A stretch of DNA of 64,000 nt from Luteimonas rhizosphaerae (GCF_002849595.1 NZ_NRQR01000026.1:248001-312000); one strand, 5' to 3'; numbered from the stretch's first letter, positions 38,086 to 47,418 are shown. Made by a program: numbers and translations. The notes: generated by a model not told the origin, from the letters alone.

Positions 38086-38773
38086 GCCTGCGATTCATGC
38101 GCTCGATGAGATCGCGCAACCGCGACAGCGAAGCCATCGCCATGTAGACCGGCTCCAGATGGCCGGCCGCATGCAGCGCGGCGACGATCTCGGGCGCGAG
38201 CGCCCGGAGACGGCTTTCGTCGATGGTGTGGAAACCGGCGAGCCGATGCTGACGCCCGTCGTCGAGGCGCACGTCCAGCGCGAACGGTTCCAGCAAGGCA
38301 TGGGTCTGCAGGGACTCGGCGAATGCCGGCAGGTCCGACAAACCGTCGTGCAGCGTGGCCAGCACGGCCTGCATGCGTTGCAGGTAGTCGGTCGTTCCGC
38401 CATGCGGGAGGAACACGGGCTCGCCCGTCGACGATTGCACGCGTGGATGGTCGAGATCGACATGCAGGGTGCGGGTGGCGCCATCGACACCGACGAGGAA
38501 CGGCTGTCGCTCGATCGCCAGCGGCACGTAATGGGCATCCCATCCGGTGTCGGAGAGGAAGAGATTGCGTCCCTGTTGCAGGCCGAGCAGCGCGACCGGC
38601 TGGACGCGTGCGCTCTCGACATGGAACACGATGGGGTAGTGCGCCTGCAGCTCCCGGAACTCACCGGGGAACGTCGGCGCCAGCATGACCTCGTCGCCGA
38701 GCGCGGCGGCGCGGCGGGTGTCGATGCGCAGGGCGCGATGGGTGATGGGGTCGAGCTGGACGTGACGGGTCAT
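38072..38773 (-). CDS. SapC family protein
   Basis: 233-aa protein matching the SapC family named after a Campylobacter S-layer secretion gene. Visible are HYPIVFHVESARVQPVALLG, then QGRNLFLSDTGWDAHYVPLAIERQPFLVG and FLPHGGTTDYLQRMQAVLATL. No signal peptide or membrane segment is seen. Such proteins are frequent next to TonB-dependent receptors and Trp-halogenase genes in Xanthomonadales and Caulobacterales, with no established function. It is 98 bp after the receptor, separated by a strong hairpin. Start at 38773 (MTRHVQLDP). Confidence 0.82.
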   Translation of the reverse strand: MTRHVQLDPITHRALRIDTRRAAALGDEVMLAPTFPGEFRELQAHYPIVFHVESARVQPVALLGLQQGRNLFLSDTGWDAHYVPLAIERQPFLVGVDGATRTLHVDLDHPRVQSSTGEPVFLPHGGTTDYLQRMQAVLATLHDGLSDLPAFAESLQTHALLEPFALDVRLDDGRQHRLAGFHTIDESRLRALAPEIVAALHAAGHLEPVYMAMASLSRLRDLIERMNRRHAHD

Positions 38774-38831
38774 CGGGCCGGTCTGTCCCTGGGTACAGAA
38801 GGAGAAGCGCAGGATAGCGTCACCCGGGAAG

Positions 38832-38863
38832 CGCCGCCGCGTACCCGAAGGCACGCGGCGGCG
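38832..38863 (-). terminator. UUCG hairpin between TonB receptor and SapC genes
   Basis: On the minus strand CGCCGCCGCGTGCC, TTCG and GGTACGCGGCGGCG form an uninterrupted 14-bp stem (one G-U pair) with a UUCG tetraloop. It lies 9 bp after the receptor stop and has no T tract. It may be a partial terminator or 3'-end stabiliser that lowers expression of the downstream genes. Confidence 0.65.
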
Positions 38864-38871
38864 TCGCGACG

Positions 38872-41800
38872 TCAGAAGCTGTAGCGCGCGCCGAACATGT
38901 AGCGCGGACCGGTCTGCGTCGCGAAGCGCAGCTGGTTGGTGTGCCGCGCATGCACGCGGTAGGTCTCGTCGGTGAGGTTGATCGCCTCGGCATGCAGCGA
39001 GAACTGCGGCGTGACCTGGTAGCTGATGTTGAGATCAAGCTGGCCGTAGGCCTCGGTGTAGTTCGGGTTCGGACCCTGGCCGCCGATGCCCGACAGGAAC
39101 TCGTCGCGCCAGTTGTAGGCCGCACGCACCTGCCACTGGTTCTTGTCGTAGAACGCGACGACGTTGGCCGAGTCACTCAGGCCGATCATCGGGTACTGGT
39201 CGCCCAGGCTGTTGTTGTCGAACGTCAGGCCCGAATCGACCATCGTGTAGTTCGCCGCGACGCCGAAGCCGCTCGGTCCGAACATGTGCTGGACGTTGAA
39301 CTCCCAGCCGTCGAGCGAATCGGAGCGCTGGTTGGCCGGCGTGTTGATGTCGAAGCCGGCGATCGGGTCCGTCTCCAGGCCGACGATGCTGCCCGTCCGC
39401 TCACCGTTGGAGTTGATGCCGGTGTAGGTGACGCCCGGGTCACCCGCGTGGTTGAGGAAGATGTAGTTGCGGATGCAGACCGCGTCCGACGATCCGCAAC
39501 CATTGGCGATCGCGTTGTTCCAGTACGTGCCGCCGACCGGCGTGTGCAGCTCGAACGGCGTGTCGCGGACGATGGTGTCGCTGATGAAGTTGTCGATGTT
39601 CTTGCGGAACCAGCCCACCGACACGTAGCTCGCTTCGGCGTAGTACCACTCGAACGACAGGTCGAAGTTGGTCGACTTCAGCGGCTCGAGGCCTGGGTTG
39701 CCCTGCGAGCCGTCACCACCGTCGATACGCACGATGTTGGCCAGGCTCAGGCCGCCCTGGATCTGCTGCCAGCCCGGCCGGCCGATCGTCTGGCTGTAGC
39801 TGCCGCGCAGCACCATGTTCTCCGCGACCTGGAGGTTCAAATCGAGGCTCGGCAGGAAATGGTCGTACTCGCCGGTCTGGCTGATGAAGTCGCGCTCGCC
39901 GTCATAGACGACATTCAGCTCGTTGGCCGAATCCCAGCTGATGCCGTTGGCCACGCGCGCCAACGCGTCGGAGGTGACATCGGTTTCCTCGTAGCGGACG
40001 CCGGCGGCCACCCGGAGCGGCATCGACCAGTCGAACTCGGTGCTCCACTGCACGTAGGCGGCCCTGGACTTCTCCTCGGTGCGGAGGTCCTCGGTGAACT
40101 CCGTCGGCGCGCGGTACAGCGAATCGTCACCGGCGATCTCACCGGCGCGTTCGCGCAGGCGGGCGAAGTCGAACATCATGAAGCGGCCGGTGAAGCGGGG
40201 GTCGTTGTGACCGTCGAACGCACCGAAGTAACGCGACATGTCGTCGCCGTAGAAGATGCTGTCGTCGTAGTCGGCCGGACTGCCCACGCCGCCCCAGGTA
40301 TCACGCTGCATCACCGCCGAGGCGGTGCGGTTGTTGACCTCGGTCATCGACACGCCGAAGTCGAGGTTCGAGTAGTTCTCGAACTCGAAACGGCCGCCGG
40401 CCTGGAGCTGCTCGATCTCGGATTCGTTGTAGCTGTTCTGGAACACCGAACCGGTGACCACGACATCCGAGGCTTCGATCTGATCGACGCCCGGCGGCAG
40501 GCCGATCGTCAGGACCGGGAAGTCGCCCGTGTAGTCGACCGACGTGGACGCGCGACGGAACGCGGCCGTGCCGAGCACGCCGGCCGAACCGTAGGGGCTG
40601 TCGGGGCGGGACTCCGCCGTCGAGTTGTGGTAGTCGAGCTGCAGGCTCAGCGCGTCGTTGACGTCCCAGTCGACGTTGAAGCCCGCCGATTCGAGCGTAT
40701 TGCGCGTGCCCAGCTCGACGCCGCCCATCGCGATGTCGGCGTAGACCGGATTGCCGTTCTCGTCGAAGGAGACGTTGTCCTCGCCGTATTCGATCGGACC
40801 GGCGATCGGGCCGTCGGTCCACGAGCTGTCACCGGGGCCGTAGTTGAACCACACCGAGAGCTCGTTGCGCTGCTGCTGCACCTTGTTCTCGGCATAGGTG
40901 TAGTCGAGCGTCGTCCGCACGTTGTCGAGCGGCTGCCACTGGAACGTCGCCTGGCCATTGGTGCGCTGGCGCTGCACGCCGTTGACGCTGTAGCCGGTGT
41001 TCTGCGGGCGGCCGTAGATGGTGTCGGGACCCGGGCGGTTCTCGATGCGGTCGAAACCGGGTTCGCCCGCCATCGGCAGGCGGTTCCACGATGCGGTGTC
41101 GTCGCCCTGGAACATCGCCCAGCCGTCGGCCACGGAGGCCTGGCTGAAGCCGGAGTCGCGCTCCTGGTAGCTGCCGCTCAACGCGACGCCGAAGCGGCCG
41201 TCGGCCGAGGTATTGCTGAAGATGCCCGAGAGTTCGCCGGTGATCGAGCTGCCCGGATAGGTATCGGGAAGATTGTCGACCGACGTGTCGTGCACGCCCT
41301 TGAGGCCGACATTGGCACTGAAGCCCGGGTTGTCGAGCGGGCGCGCGGTCTTGACGTTGATCGTCGCGCCGATGCCGCCCGTCGGGGTCGAGGCCCGGCT
41401 GCTCTTGAAGACTTCGATTTCCGATACGGACTCCGAGGCCAGGTTGGCGAAGTCGAACGCGCGCGAGTTGGACGTGCCGCCGCCGCCGGGACCGAGGTTC
41501 GAGGCCGGCATCTGGCGGCCGTTGAGCAGCACCAGGTTGAAGTCGGGACCGACGCCGCGGACCGTGACCTTGGAGCCTTCACCGCTCGAGGTGCGGTCGA
41601 TCGACACGCCGGAGATGCGCTGCAGCGACTCGGCGAGGTTGGTGTCGGGGAACTTGCCGATGTCCTCGGCGACGATGCCGTCGACGATGCCCTGCGAATC
41701 CCGCTTCAGGTTCATCGACGAGGTCAGGCTGCCACGGATGCCGGTGACGACGACGGAGTCGAGCGTCGTGGCGTCATCGCTGGATTGCGTGGCGGGCGGC

Positions 41801-41901
41801 GTGGTGTCGTCGACGACCTGGGCCGCGACCGGCGATCCGAGTGCAAGCAACAGGGCAGTGGTCAGGAGCCGCTTCTTCGGCGCGGCATGCAGTGTCTTCA
41901 T
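38872..41901 (-). CDS. TonB-dependent outer-membrane receptor for carbohydrates
   Basis: 1009-aa receptor. The signal peptide (MKTLHAAPKKRLLTTALLLA...) ends near VAA-Q. A TonB box-like DSVVVTGIR lies near residue 48. The plug domain follows (NLAESLQRISGVSIDRTSSG, VRGVGPDFNLVLLNGRQ) and then a 22-strand type barrel ending in GPRYMFGARYSF with the terminal Phe of outer-membrane barrels. The length and the plug sequence fit the CUT-associated receptors of Xanthomonadales. It heads an operon with SapC, cupin and halogenase genes and has the locus operator 106 bp upstream, so a glucoside or oligosaccharide substrate is likely. Confidence 0.94.
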   Translation of the reverse strand: MKTLHAAPKKRLLTTALLLALGSPVAAQVVDDTTPPATQSSDDATTLDSVVVTGIRGSLTSSMNLKRDSQGIVDGIVAEDIGKFPDTNLAESLQRISGVSIDRTSSGEGSKVTVRGVGPDFNLVLLNGRQMPASNLGPGGGGTSNSRAFDFANLASESVSEIEVFKSSRASTPTGGIGATINVKTARPLDNPGFSANVGLKGVHDTSVDNLPDTYPGSSITGELSGIFSNTSADGRFGVALSGSYQERDSGFSQASVADGWAMFQGDDTASWNRLPMAGEPGFDRIENRPGPDTIYGRPQNTGYSVNGVQRQRTNGQATFQWQPLDNVRTTLDYTYAENKVQQQRNELSVWFNYGPGDSSWTDGPIAGPIEYGEDNVSFDENGNPVYADIAMGGVELGTRNTLESAGFNVDWDVNDALSLQLDYHNSTAESRPDSPYGSAGVLGTAAFRRASTSVDYTGDFPVLTIGLPPGVDQIEASDVVVTGSVFQNSYNESEIEQLQAGGRFEFENYSNLDFGVSMTEVNNRTASAVMQRDTWGGVGSPADYDDSIFYGDDMSRYFGAFDGHNDPRFTGRFMMFDFARLRERAGEIAGDDSLYRAPTEFTEDLRTEEKSRAAYVQWSTEFDWSMPLRVAAGVRYEETDVTSDALARVANGISWDSANELNVVYDGERDFISQTGEYDHFLPSLDLNLQVAENMVLRGSYSQTIGRPGWQQIQGGLSLANIVRIDGGDGSQGNPGLEPLKSTNFDLSFEWYYAEASYVSVGWFRKNIDNFISDTIVRDTPFELHTPVGGTYWNNAIANGCGSSDAVCIRNYIFLNHAGDPGVTYTGINSNGERTGSIVGLETDPIAGFDINTPANQRSDSLDGWEFNVQHMFGPSGFGVAANYTMVDSGLTFDNNSLGDQYPMIGLSDSANVVAFYDKNQWQVRAAYNWRDEFLSGIGGQGPNPNYTEAYGQLDLNISYQVTPQFSLHAEAINLTDETYRVHARHTNQLRFATQTGPRYMFGARYSF

Positions 41902-42006
41902 GGATTTTCCCCTCCCAAGGAATTCTCACGAATCTGGGTACGTGCTGGCGTTCGTCCGCGAAATTGCGGATCGACGGCAGTGTTCGGCCGGCATTTGAGG
42001 CGAAGC

Positions 42007-42020
42007 TGACAGCGTTGTCA
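42007..42020. promoter_or_regulatory. Predicted LacI-family operator, site 2
   Basis: TGACAGCGTTGTCA, identical to site 1, 106 bp upstream of the TonB-dependent receptor start codon. Confidence 0.85.
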
Positions 42021-42181
42021 ACCGCGCTGTGACCGGGTTATTCGGCAGTTTCGGCGTGCAGGTGCGTCAGGGTCTGGATGGTGCAATGCAGCAGTGCGGC
42101 GGACGACGGGTGGAGCGCGGAGCGACCGCCGGCGACCACGTCTGCGTGTATGGGCAGGCGCGGCGCACGGGGTGTGTTGGA

Positions 42182-43492
42182 TCAATGCATGGCGCCGGGT
42201 CGCGGCAACGGCGCGTCGGTCGCAGCCGGCGCGCCGGCCCCCACCCGCGAGCCGCGCAAGCCGTACCAGATGATGTAGACGTAGCAGACCAGCGGAACGA
42301 CGAACGCATGCTGGATGCCGATGCGGTCGGCCAGCGCGCCCTGCGCCAGCGGCACGATCGCGCCGCCGACGATGCCCATCACCAGCAGACTCGACGCCTT
42401 GCTGGTCAGCGTGCCGAGCCGCTCGATGGCGGTGGTGAAGATCGTGGGGAACATGATCGAGTTGAACAGGCCGATCGCCAACGCGCTCCACATCGCGACC
42501 TGGCCGGTCGTGGTCATCGTCACCACCAGCAGCACGCAGACCATCGCGCCGGCGAAGGCCAGCAGGCGACGCGCGTCGATGCGCGTCATCAACGCCGCGC
42601 CGATGAAGCGGCCGACCATCGCGCCACCCCAGTAGAACGCCAGGAAGCGCGAGGCCGAGGCCTCGCTGAGGCCGCCGATCTCCGGCTCGGCCATGTAGTT
42701 GATCAGGAAGCTGCCGATCGCGACCTCCGCGCCGACGTAGGCGAAGATGCCGAACACGCCCCAGCGCAGGTGCGGCTGGCGCATCGCTTCGATATACGTG
42801 TGGTGCACCGACGGCGCAGCCTCCGTGGCCTCGCGCAGCGACGGAATCCGCATCAGCAGCACGAAGCCGGCCAGCAGCAGCAGGCCGCCCGACAGCAGCA
42901 GATAGGGGATTTCGACCGAGCGTGCCTCGGCCGCGCGATAGGCGACCTGCTCGGCCGCGCCCATCGCCGCGATCTCGTCCGCACCGAGCACGGCGCCGAC
43001 CAGGATCAACGGGCCGATCAGCAGCGGGAATACCGTCGTGCCCAGTGAATTCAAGGCCTGCGCCAGGTTGAGGCGGCTGTGCGAGGTCTCGGGCCGGCCG
43101 AGCAGGCTGATGTAGGGATTGGCGGCGACCTGCAGCAGGGTGATGCCGCTGGCGAGCACGAACAGCGCGGTCAGGAACACGCCGTACGACGGCAGCCGCG
43201 CCGCCGGGTAGAACATCGCGGCGCCGATCGACGCGATCACCAGACCGATGACGATGCCCGCCTTGTAGCCCACGCGCGCAACGACCGCGCCGGCCGGCAT
43301 CGACATCAGGAAGTACGCACCGAAGAACGTGAACTGGATCAGCATCGTCTGCGTGTAGCTCATCGAGAACACGGCTTTGAGATGCGGGATCAGCACGTCG
43401 TTGAGGCTCGTCAGGCCGCCCCAGGTGAAGAAGATCAGGCTGACGACCGCGATCGCGGCCGGCTTCGAAAGCGTCGAGGGCTGTGCGCTCAT
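42182..43492 (-). CDS. Sugar:H+ symporter of FucP/GlcP MFS family
   Basis: 436-aa 12-helix permease. The start FFTWGGLTSLNDVLIPHLKA and the central VAANPYISLLGRPETSHSRLNLAQALNSLGT are signatures of the FucP/GlcP (FHS) family of fucose, glucose and galactose transporters. WGGAMVGRFIGAALMTRI and the final helices are also typical. It would take up the sugars released by the GH3 enzyme. It lies upstream of the receptor gene in the same orientation but 280 bp away. It has its own operator copy 101 bp upstream, so it forms a separate transcription unit of the same regulon. Confidence 0.93.
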   Translation of the reverse strand: MSAQPSTLSKPAAIAVVSLIFFTWGGLTSLNDVLIPHLKAVFSMSYTQTMLIQFTFFGAYFLMSMPAGAVVARVGYKAGIVIGLVIASIGAAMFYPAARLPSYGVFLTALFVLASGITLLQVAANPYISLLGRPETSHSRLNLAQALNSLGTTVFPLLIGPLILVGAVLGADEIAAMGAAEQVAYRAAEARSVEIPYLLLSGGLLLLAGFVLLMRIPSLREATEAAPSVHHTYIEAMRQPHLRWGVFGIFAYVGAEVAIGSFLINYMAEPEIGGLSEASASRFLAFYWGGAMVGRFIGAALMTRIDARRLLAFAGAMVCVLLVVTMTTTGQVAMWSALAIGLFNSIMFPTIFTTAIERLGTLTSKASSLLVMGIVGGAIVPLAQGALADRIGIQHAFVVPLVCYVYIIWYGLRGSRVGAGAPAATDAPLPRPGAMH

Positions 43493-43592
43493 GCGGCGCG
43501 GCGACCGGTCGGGGCGGAGATCTGTCGATGCATCTTGTGTCCTCGAAGACGGCAGACCCGAGCGGCCCAGGGGCGGACTTGTAAGCGACGCA

Positions 43593-43606
43593 TGACAACG
43601 CTGTCA
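43593..43606. promoter_or_regulatory. Predicted LacI-family operator, site 3
   Basis: TGACAACGCTGTCA, the exact reverse complement of sites 1 and 2, 101 bp upstream of the MFS transporter gene. Confidence 0.85.
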
Positions 43607-43784
43607 ATTCGAGATGACGATCGCGCGGCGGCGATCCCGCCCGTCCGCGACAGGGCGCGATTGCCGCGGCCGGCCGCTGTTGCAGCGCAGCACGTCGTGG
43701 CGACGCCGCATCACGCGCATTCAGCGCGGTTGGCAAAGCGCGCGCCCGTCGCTACGCTCCGCGCTCCCCAAGGAACCTGCCGCC

Positions 43785-44432
43785 ATGTCGATCGCCCCGA
43801 AGCCGCCGCGCCTGACGCCGCTGACCTACGTCATCTTCGGGTCACGCTGGCTGCAGCTGCCGTTGTATCTCGGCCTGATCGTCGCCCAGTGCGTCTACGT
43901 GTTCCTGTTCGTCAAGGAACTCACCCATCTGGTGCAGGACGCCAACACCCTGACCGAGCAGGGAATCATGCTGCTGGTGCTGGGACTCATCGACGTGGTG
44001 ATGATCTCCAACCTGCTGGTGATGGTGATCGTCGGCGGCTACGAGACCTTCGTCTCCCGCCTCGGGCTGCAGAACCATCCCGACCAGCCCGAGTGGCTGA
44101 GCCACGTCAACGCCAGCGTGCTGAAGGTCAAGCTGGCGATGGCGATCATCGGCATCTCGTCGATCCACCTGCTGAAGACCTTCATCGCCGCGGGCGAGGT
44201 GGGCCTGCCGGTGTGCGGCTCGGCCGACTTCATCGCCGCGTCGGTCGCCCATGCCCAGGCCATCGCCGGCGGCCTGTCGCTGGCCGCGCCGGTGTGCACC
44301 AAGGTCACCGCGGCGGGCGTGATGTGGCAGACGATCATCCACGGCGGTTTCATCCTGTCGGCGATCGGCATCGCCTACACCGACCGGCTGATGACCGGCA
44401 GCACCGCCAAGCGCGAGCACGTCGCCCACTGA
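43785..44432 (+). CDS. UPF0114/YqhA-type membrane protein (TIGR00645)
   Basis: 215-aa inner-membrane protein with four hydrophobic segments (about residues 20-42, 60-85, 120-140 and 180-200). [24 protein letters not shown] and [15 protein letters not shown] [25 protein letters not shown] are the family hallmarks. Function is not established. The start at 43785 has a ribosome binding site AAGGA about 10 nt upstream. A loop with two Cys (PVCGSADF and PVCTKV) of about 40 residues is an insertion relative to the shortest family members. Confidence 0.88.
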   Translation: MSIAPKPPRLTPLTYVIFGSRWLQLPLYLGLIVAQCVYVFLFVKELTHLVQDANTLTEQGIMLLVLGLIDVVMISNLLVMVIVGGYETFVSRLGLQNHPDQPEWLSHVNASVLKVKLAMAIIGISSIHLLKTFIAAGEVGLPVCGSADFIAASVAHAQAIAGGLSLAAPVCTKVTAAGVMWQTIIHGGFILSAIGIAYTDRLMTGSTAKREHVAH

Positions 44433-44470
44433 CCGCGGCGCGGTCTCGTCCTGCGCGACGGGCACGCGCG

Positions 44471-44476
44471 TAGAAT
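44471..44476 (+). promoter_or_regulatory. -10 box of uvrD, leaderless type
   Basis: TAGAAT followed by 6 nt (GCGGCG) and the ATG at 44483. Confidence 0.65.
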
Positions 44477-44482
44477 GCGGCG

Positions 44483-46660
44483 ATGGATGTTTCGCATTTG
44501 CTCGACGGGCTCAACGCAGCCCAGCGGGAAGCCGTTTCCGCGCCCGATGGCCATTTTCTCGTACTGGCCGGCGCCGGCAGCGGCAAGACCCGGGTCCTGA
44601 TCCACCGCATCGCCTGGCTCAACGAAGTCATGGGTGTGCCGACGCACGGCATTTTCGCGGTGACGTTCACCAACAAGGCCGCGGCCGAGATGCGCCATCG
44701 CGTCGACGCCCAGTTGCGGACCGGCGGTCGCGGCATGTGGATCGGCACCTTCCACGGCCTGGCGCATCGCCTGCTGCGCCTGCACTGGCAGGACGCGAAG
44801 CTGCCGGAGGGTTTCCAGATCCTCGACAGCGACGACCAGCTGCGCCTGGTCAAGCGCGTCGTGCAGCAGCTGGATCTCGACGACGCGCGCTTCCCGCCGC
44901 GGCAGATCGCGTGGTGGATCAACGAGCAGAAGGACGAAGGCCGCCGCCCCCAGCACATCCAGGCCGACGGCGACGAATGGTCCGGCGCGATGCTCAAGGC
45001 CTATGCGCTGTACCAGGAGCGGTGCGATCGTGCGGGACTCGTCGACTTCGCCGAGATCCTGCTGCGCGCGCACGAGTTGCTGCGCGACACGCCGGCGCTG
45101 CTGGCGCACTACCGCCAGCGGTTCGGCCATCTGCTGGTCGACGAGTTCCAGGACACCAACAGCATCCAGTACGCCTTCGTGCGCGTGCTGGCGGGCGATA
45201 CCGGCAAGGTCTTCGTCGTCGGCGACGACGACCAGGCGATCTACGGCTGGCGCGGCGCCAAGGTCGAGAACGTGCAGCGTTTCCTGCGCGACTATCCCGG
45301 CGCGCAGACCATCCGCCTGGAGCAGAACTACCGCTCCAGCGCCAACATCCTCGGCGCGGCGAACGCGGTCATCGCCCACAATCCCGAGCGCCTCGGCAAG
45401 CAGCTGTGGACCGAGAGCGGCGATGGCGATCCGATCGATCTCTACGCCGCCTACAACGAGATCGACGAGGCGCGTTACGTCGTCGAACGCGCGCTGCAAT
45501 GGGTGCGCGACGGCGGCGCCCACGGCGACGTCGCGATCCTCTACCGCAGCAATGCGCAGTCGCGGGCGATGGAAGAGCAGCTCGTCTCCGAGCAGGTGCC
45601 CTACCGCGTCTACGGCGGCGTGCGCTTCTTCGAGCGCGCCGAGATCAAGGACACGTTGGCCTACCTGCGGCTGGTGACCAATCGCGACGACGACGCCGCG
45701 TTCGAGCGCGCGGTCAACACCCCGACACGCGGCATCGGCGACCGCACGCTGGACGAAGTGCGCCGGCACGCGCGCGACCACGCGGTGTCGCTGTGGGCCG
45801 CGGCGCGTGCGGTGTCGATGGGCGATGCGCTCGCGGCACGCGCGCGCAACGCGATCGCCGGCTTCCAGACGCTGATCGACACGCTGGCCGGTGAAGTCGC
45901 GGAGTTGCCGCTCAAGGACAAGATCGACCACGTGCTGGTGCGCTCGGGCCTGCGCCTGCACTACACCAACGAATCCAAGGGCAGCGCGGATTCGCGGGTC
46001 GAGAACCTCGACGAACTGGTCTCGGTGGCGTCGCGCTTCGTGCGCGGCGACGACGAAGAAACCGCGCAGCTGACCGAACTGGTCGCGTTTCTCGCCTACG
46101 CCGCGCTGGAGGCCGGCGAAGGCCAGGCCCAGGCCGGCGAGGACGGCGTGCAGCTGATGACGCTGCACAGCGCGAAGGGTCTGGAATTCCCGCTGGTGTT
46201 CCTGGTCGGTCTGGAGGAAGGCCTGTTCCCCAACGCGCGCTCGGTCGACGAAAGCGGGCGGCTGGAGGAAGAACGCCGGCTCGCGTACGTGGGCATCACC
46301 CGCGCGCGGCAGAAGCTGGTGATCAGCTACGCCGAAGCGCGCCGCCTGCACGGCCAGGACATGCTCGGCATTCCGTCGCGGTTCCTGCGCGAGATTCCGC
46401 CGGTGCTGCTCAACGAAGTGCGGCCGCGGCAGGTCACGCGTGCGTCGTTCCCGCAGCGGCAGCGCCCGAGCTACGGCCATGCGAGCCTGGCGCCGACGAC
46501 CGGCGTGCAGCTCGGCCAGACCGTCACCCATGTCAAGTTCGGCGCCGGCACCGTGACCGACATCGAAGGCGACGGCGCGCATGCACGCGTGCAGGTGAAC
46601 TTCGACGAGGCCGGCAGCAAGTGGCTGGTGCTGGCCTACGCGAACCTGCAGCCGGCCTGA
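44483..46660 (+). CDS. uvrD: DNA helicase II
   Basis: 725-aa superfamily 1A helicase, normal length for UvrD. Motifs in order: Walker A LAGAGSGKTRVL (Lys35), motif Ia VTFTNKAAAEM, Walker B LVDEFQDTN, motif III VGDDDQAIYGWRGA, motif IV LEQNYRS, motif V LHSAKGLEFPLVFLVG and motif VI YVGITRARQKL. The C-terminal GQTVTHVKFGAGTVTDIEGD forms the Tudor-like domain that contacts RNA polymerase. It unwinds DNA in nucleotide excision and mismatch repair. TAGAAT lies exactly 6 nt before the ATG, suggesting a leaderless mRNA. Confidence 0.97.
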   Translation: MDVSHLLDGLNAAQREAVSAPDGHFLVLAGAGSGKTRVLIHRIAWLNEVMGVPTHGIFAVTFTNKAAAEMRHRVDAQLRTGGRGMWIGTFHGLAHRLLRLHWQDAKLPEGFQILDSDDQLRLVKRVVQQLDLDDARFPPRQIAWWINEQKDEGRRPQHIQADGDEWSGAMLKAYALYQERCDRAGLVDFAEILLRAHELLRDTPALLAHYRQRFGHLLVDEFQDTNSIQYAFVRVLAGDTGKVFVVGDDDQAIYGWRGAKVENVQRFLRDYPGAQTIRLEQNYRSSANILGAANAVIAHNPERLGKQLWTESGDGDPIDLYAAYNEIDEARYVVERALQWVRDGGAHGDVAILYRSNAQSRAMEEQLVSEQVPYRVYGGVRFFERAEIKDTLAYLRLVTNRDDDAAFERAVNTPTRGIGDRTLDEVRRHARDHAVSLWAAARAVSMGDALAARARNAIAGFQTLIDTLAGEVAELPLKDKIDHVLVRSGLRLHYTNESKGSADSRVENLDELVSVASRFVRGDDEETAQLTELVAFLAYAALEAGEGQAQAGEDGVQLMTLHSAKGLEFPLVFLVGLEEGLFPNARSVDESGRLEEERRLAYVGITRARQKLVISYAEARRLHGQDMLGIPSRFLREIPPVLLNEVRPRQVTRASFPQRQRPSYGHASLAPTTGVQLGQTVTHVKFGAGTVTDIEGDGAHARVQVNFDEAGSKWLVLAYANLQPA

Positions 46661-46699
46661 GCGCCGGCGCAGCGCCGCTGGTCGATCAGGGTTGATCGA

Positions 46700-46879
46700 T
46701 CAGGCGGACGGCGGATCCGGGCGGCGCGTGCGCGATACGGCCTTCACTATGCCCAGGCCCAGCAGGACGATCACGCCGACCGCGATCCACTGCGGGGCGA
46801 GGCCCGCGAGGTGCGCACCGTAGGCGAGGCCGCCGATCAGGATCAGCATGCCGGCGATATAGAGCGAGAAAGCGGACAT
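46700..46879 (-). CDS. Small two-helix membrane protein
   Basis: 59-aa protein: MSAFSLYIAGMLILIGGLAY, a short Gly/Ala/His loop, then a second helix AVGVIVLLGLGIVKAV and an Arg/Pro tail. It lies convergent to uvrD. Coding potential is supported by two well-formed hydrophobic helices with a positive C-terminus and a proper stop. Function unknown. Confidence 0.6.
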   Translation of the reverse strand: MSAFSLYIAGMLILIGGLAYGAHLAGLAPQWIAVGVIVLLGLGIVKAVSRTRRPDPPSA

Positions 46880-46976
46880 CGGTCGTTCCTGCGGGTGGGA
46901 AGGAGCGCGATGCTAGCGTCGCCCATGTGACGGCTGCGCCCATTCAGCTGAACGGGTCGCGACACGGCGGTCCCGA

Positions 46977-47222
46977 TCAGTCGCGGATCTGGAAGCCCGG
47001 GTTCTCGTTGAGCGTGCCGTCGCCTTCGACCACGACCCAGCGGGTGCCGGCGCGCTCGAACAGCACCGGGACCGGATCGCGGAACAGCGGGCGGCGCACG
47101 AACCGCAGCTCCCAGCCGAAATGTTCCAGCGTGTCGATCTCGCGGGTCTGGGCGGGCGTCAGCGCCTCGCGCATCAGCGCATCGGCGGCGGCGTCGTGAC
47201 GGCGGCGGTCGGGACCGGTCAT
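46977..47222 (-). CDS. Small conserved-looking protein of unknown function
   Basis: 81-aa soluble protein. The start is MTGPDRRRHDAAADALMREA and the second half reads GWELRFVRRPLFRDPVPVLF then a WVVVEGDGTLNENPGF ending. The pattern of hydrophobic and aromatic residues suggests a small folded alpha+beta domain. An in-frame TTG two codons upstream is an alternative start. On the minus strand TAGAAT at 47298-47303 may be the promoter, 75 nt upstream. No family was recognised. Confidence 0.6.
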   Translation of the reverse strand: MTGPDRRRHDAAADALMREALTPAQTREIDTLEHFGWELRFVRRPLFRDPVPVLFERAGTRWVVVEGDGTLNENPGFQIRD

Positions 47223-47418
47223 AGGCAAATGCGAACGCGTAGGAGACGGGGCAGGCAGGCCGGGCCGGCACGCGCCGACTCGGGCTGAATGCGCGCCATT
47301 CTATCGCGCGCGCCCACGCGGCGCTCCGAACCGGTATTTTTGCCGGGTTCGCGCGTCGCACGTCAGCCGCAGGCTGCGCATCGCGCGTCGCTTCTTTCCA
47401 CCGTCCAAGGATTCCTGC

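Noticed and set aside
39830-39850. tRNA T-loop-like GGTTCAAATCG
   Set aside because: It lies inside the TonB-dependent receptor gene and has no matching acceptor, D or anticodon arms around it.
45661-45921. Short antisense frame inside uvrD
   Set aside because: No homology or start signals, and it is inside an intact helicase gene.
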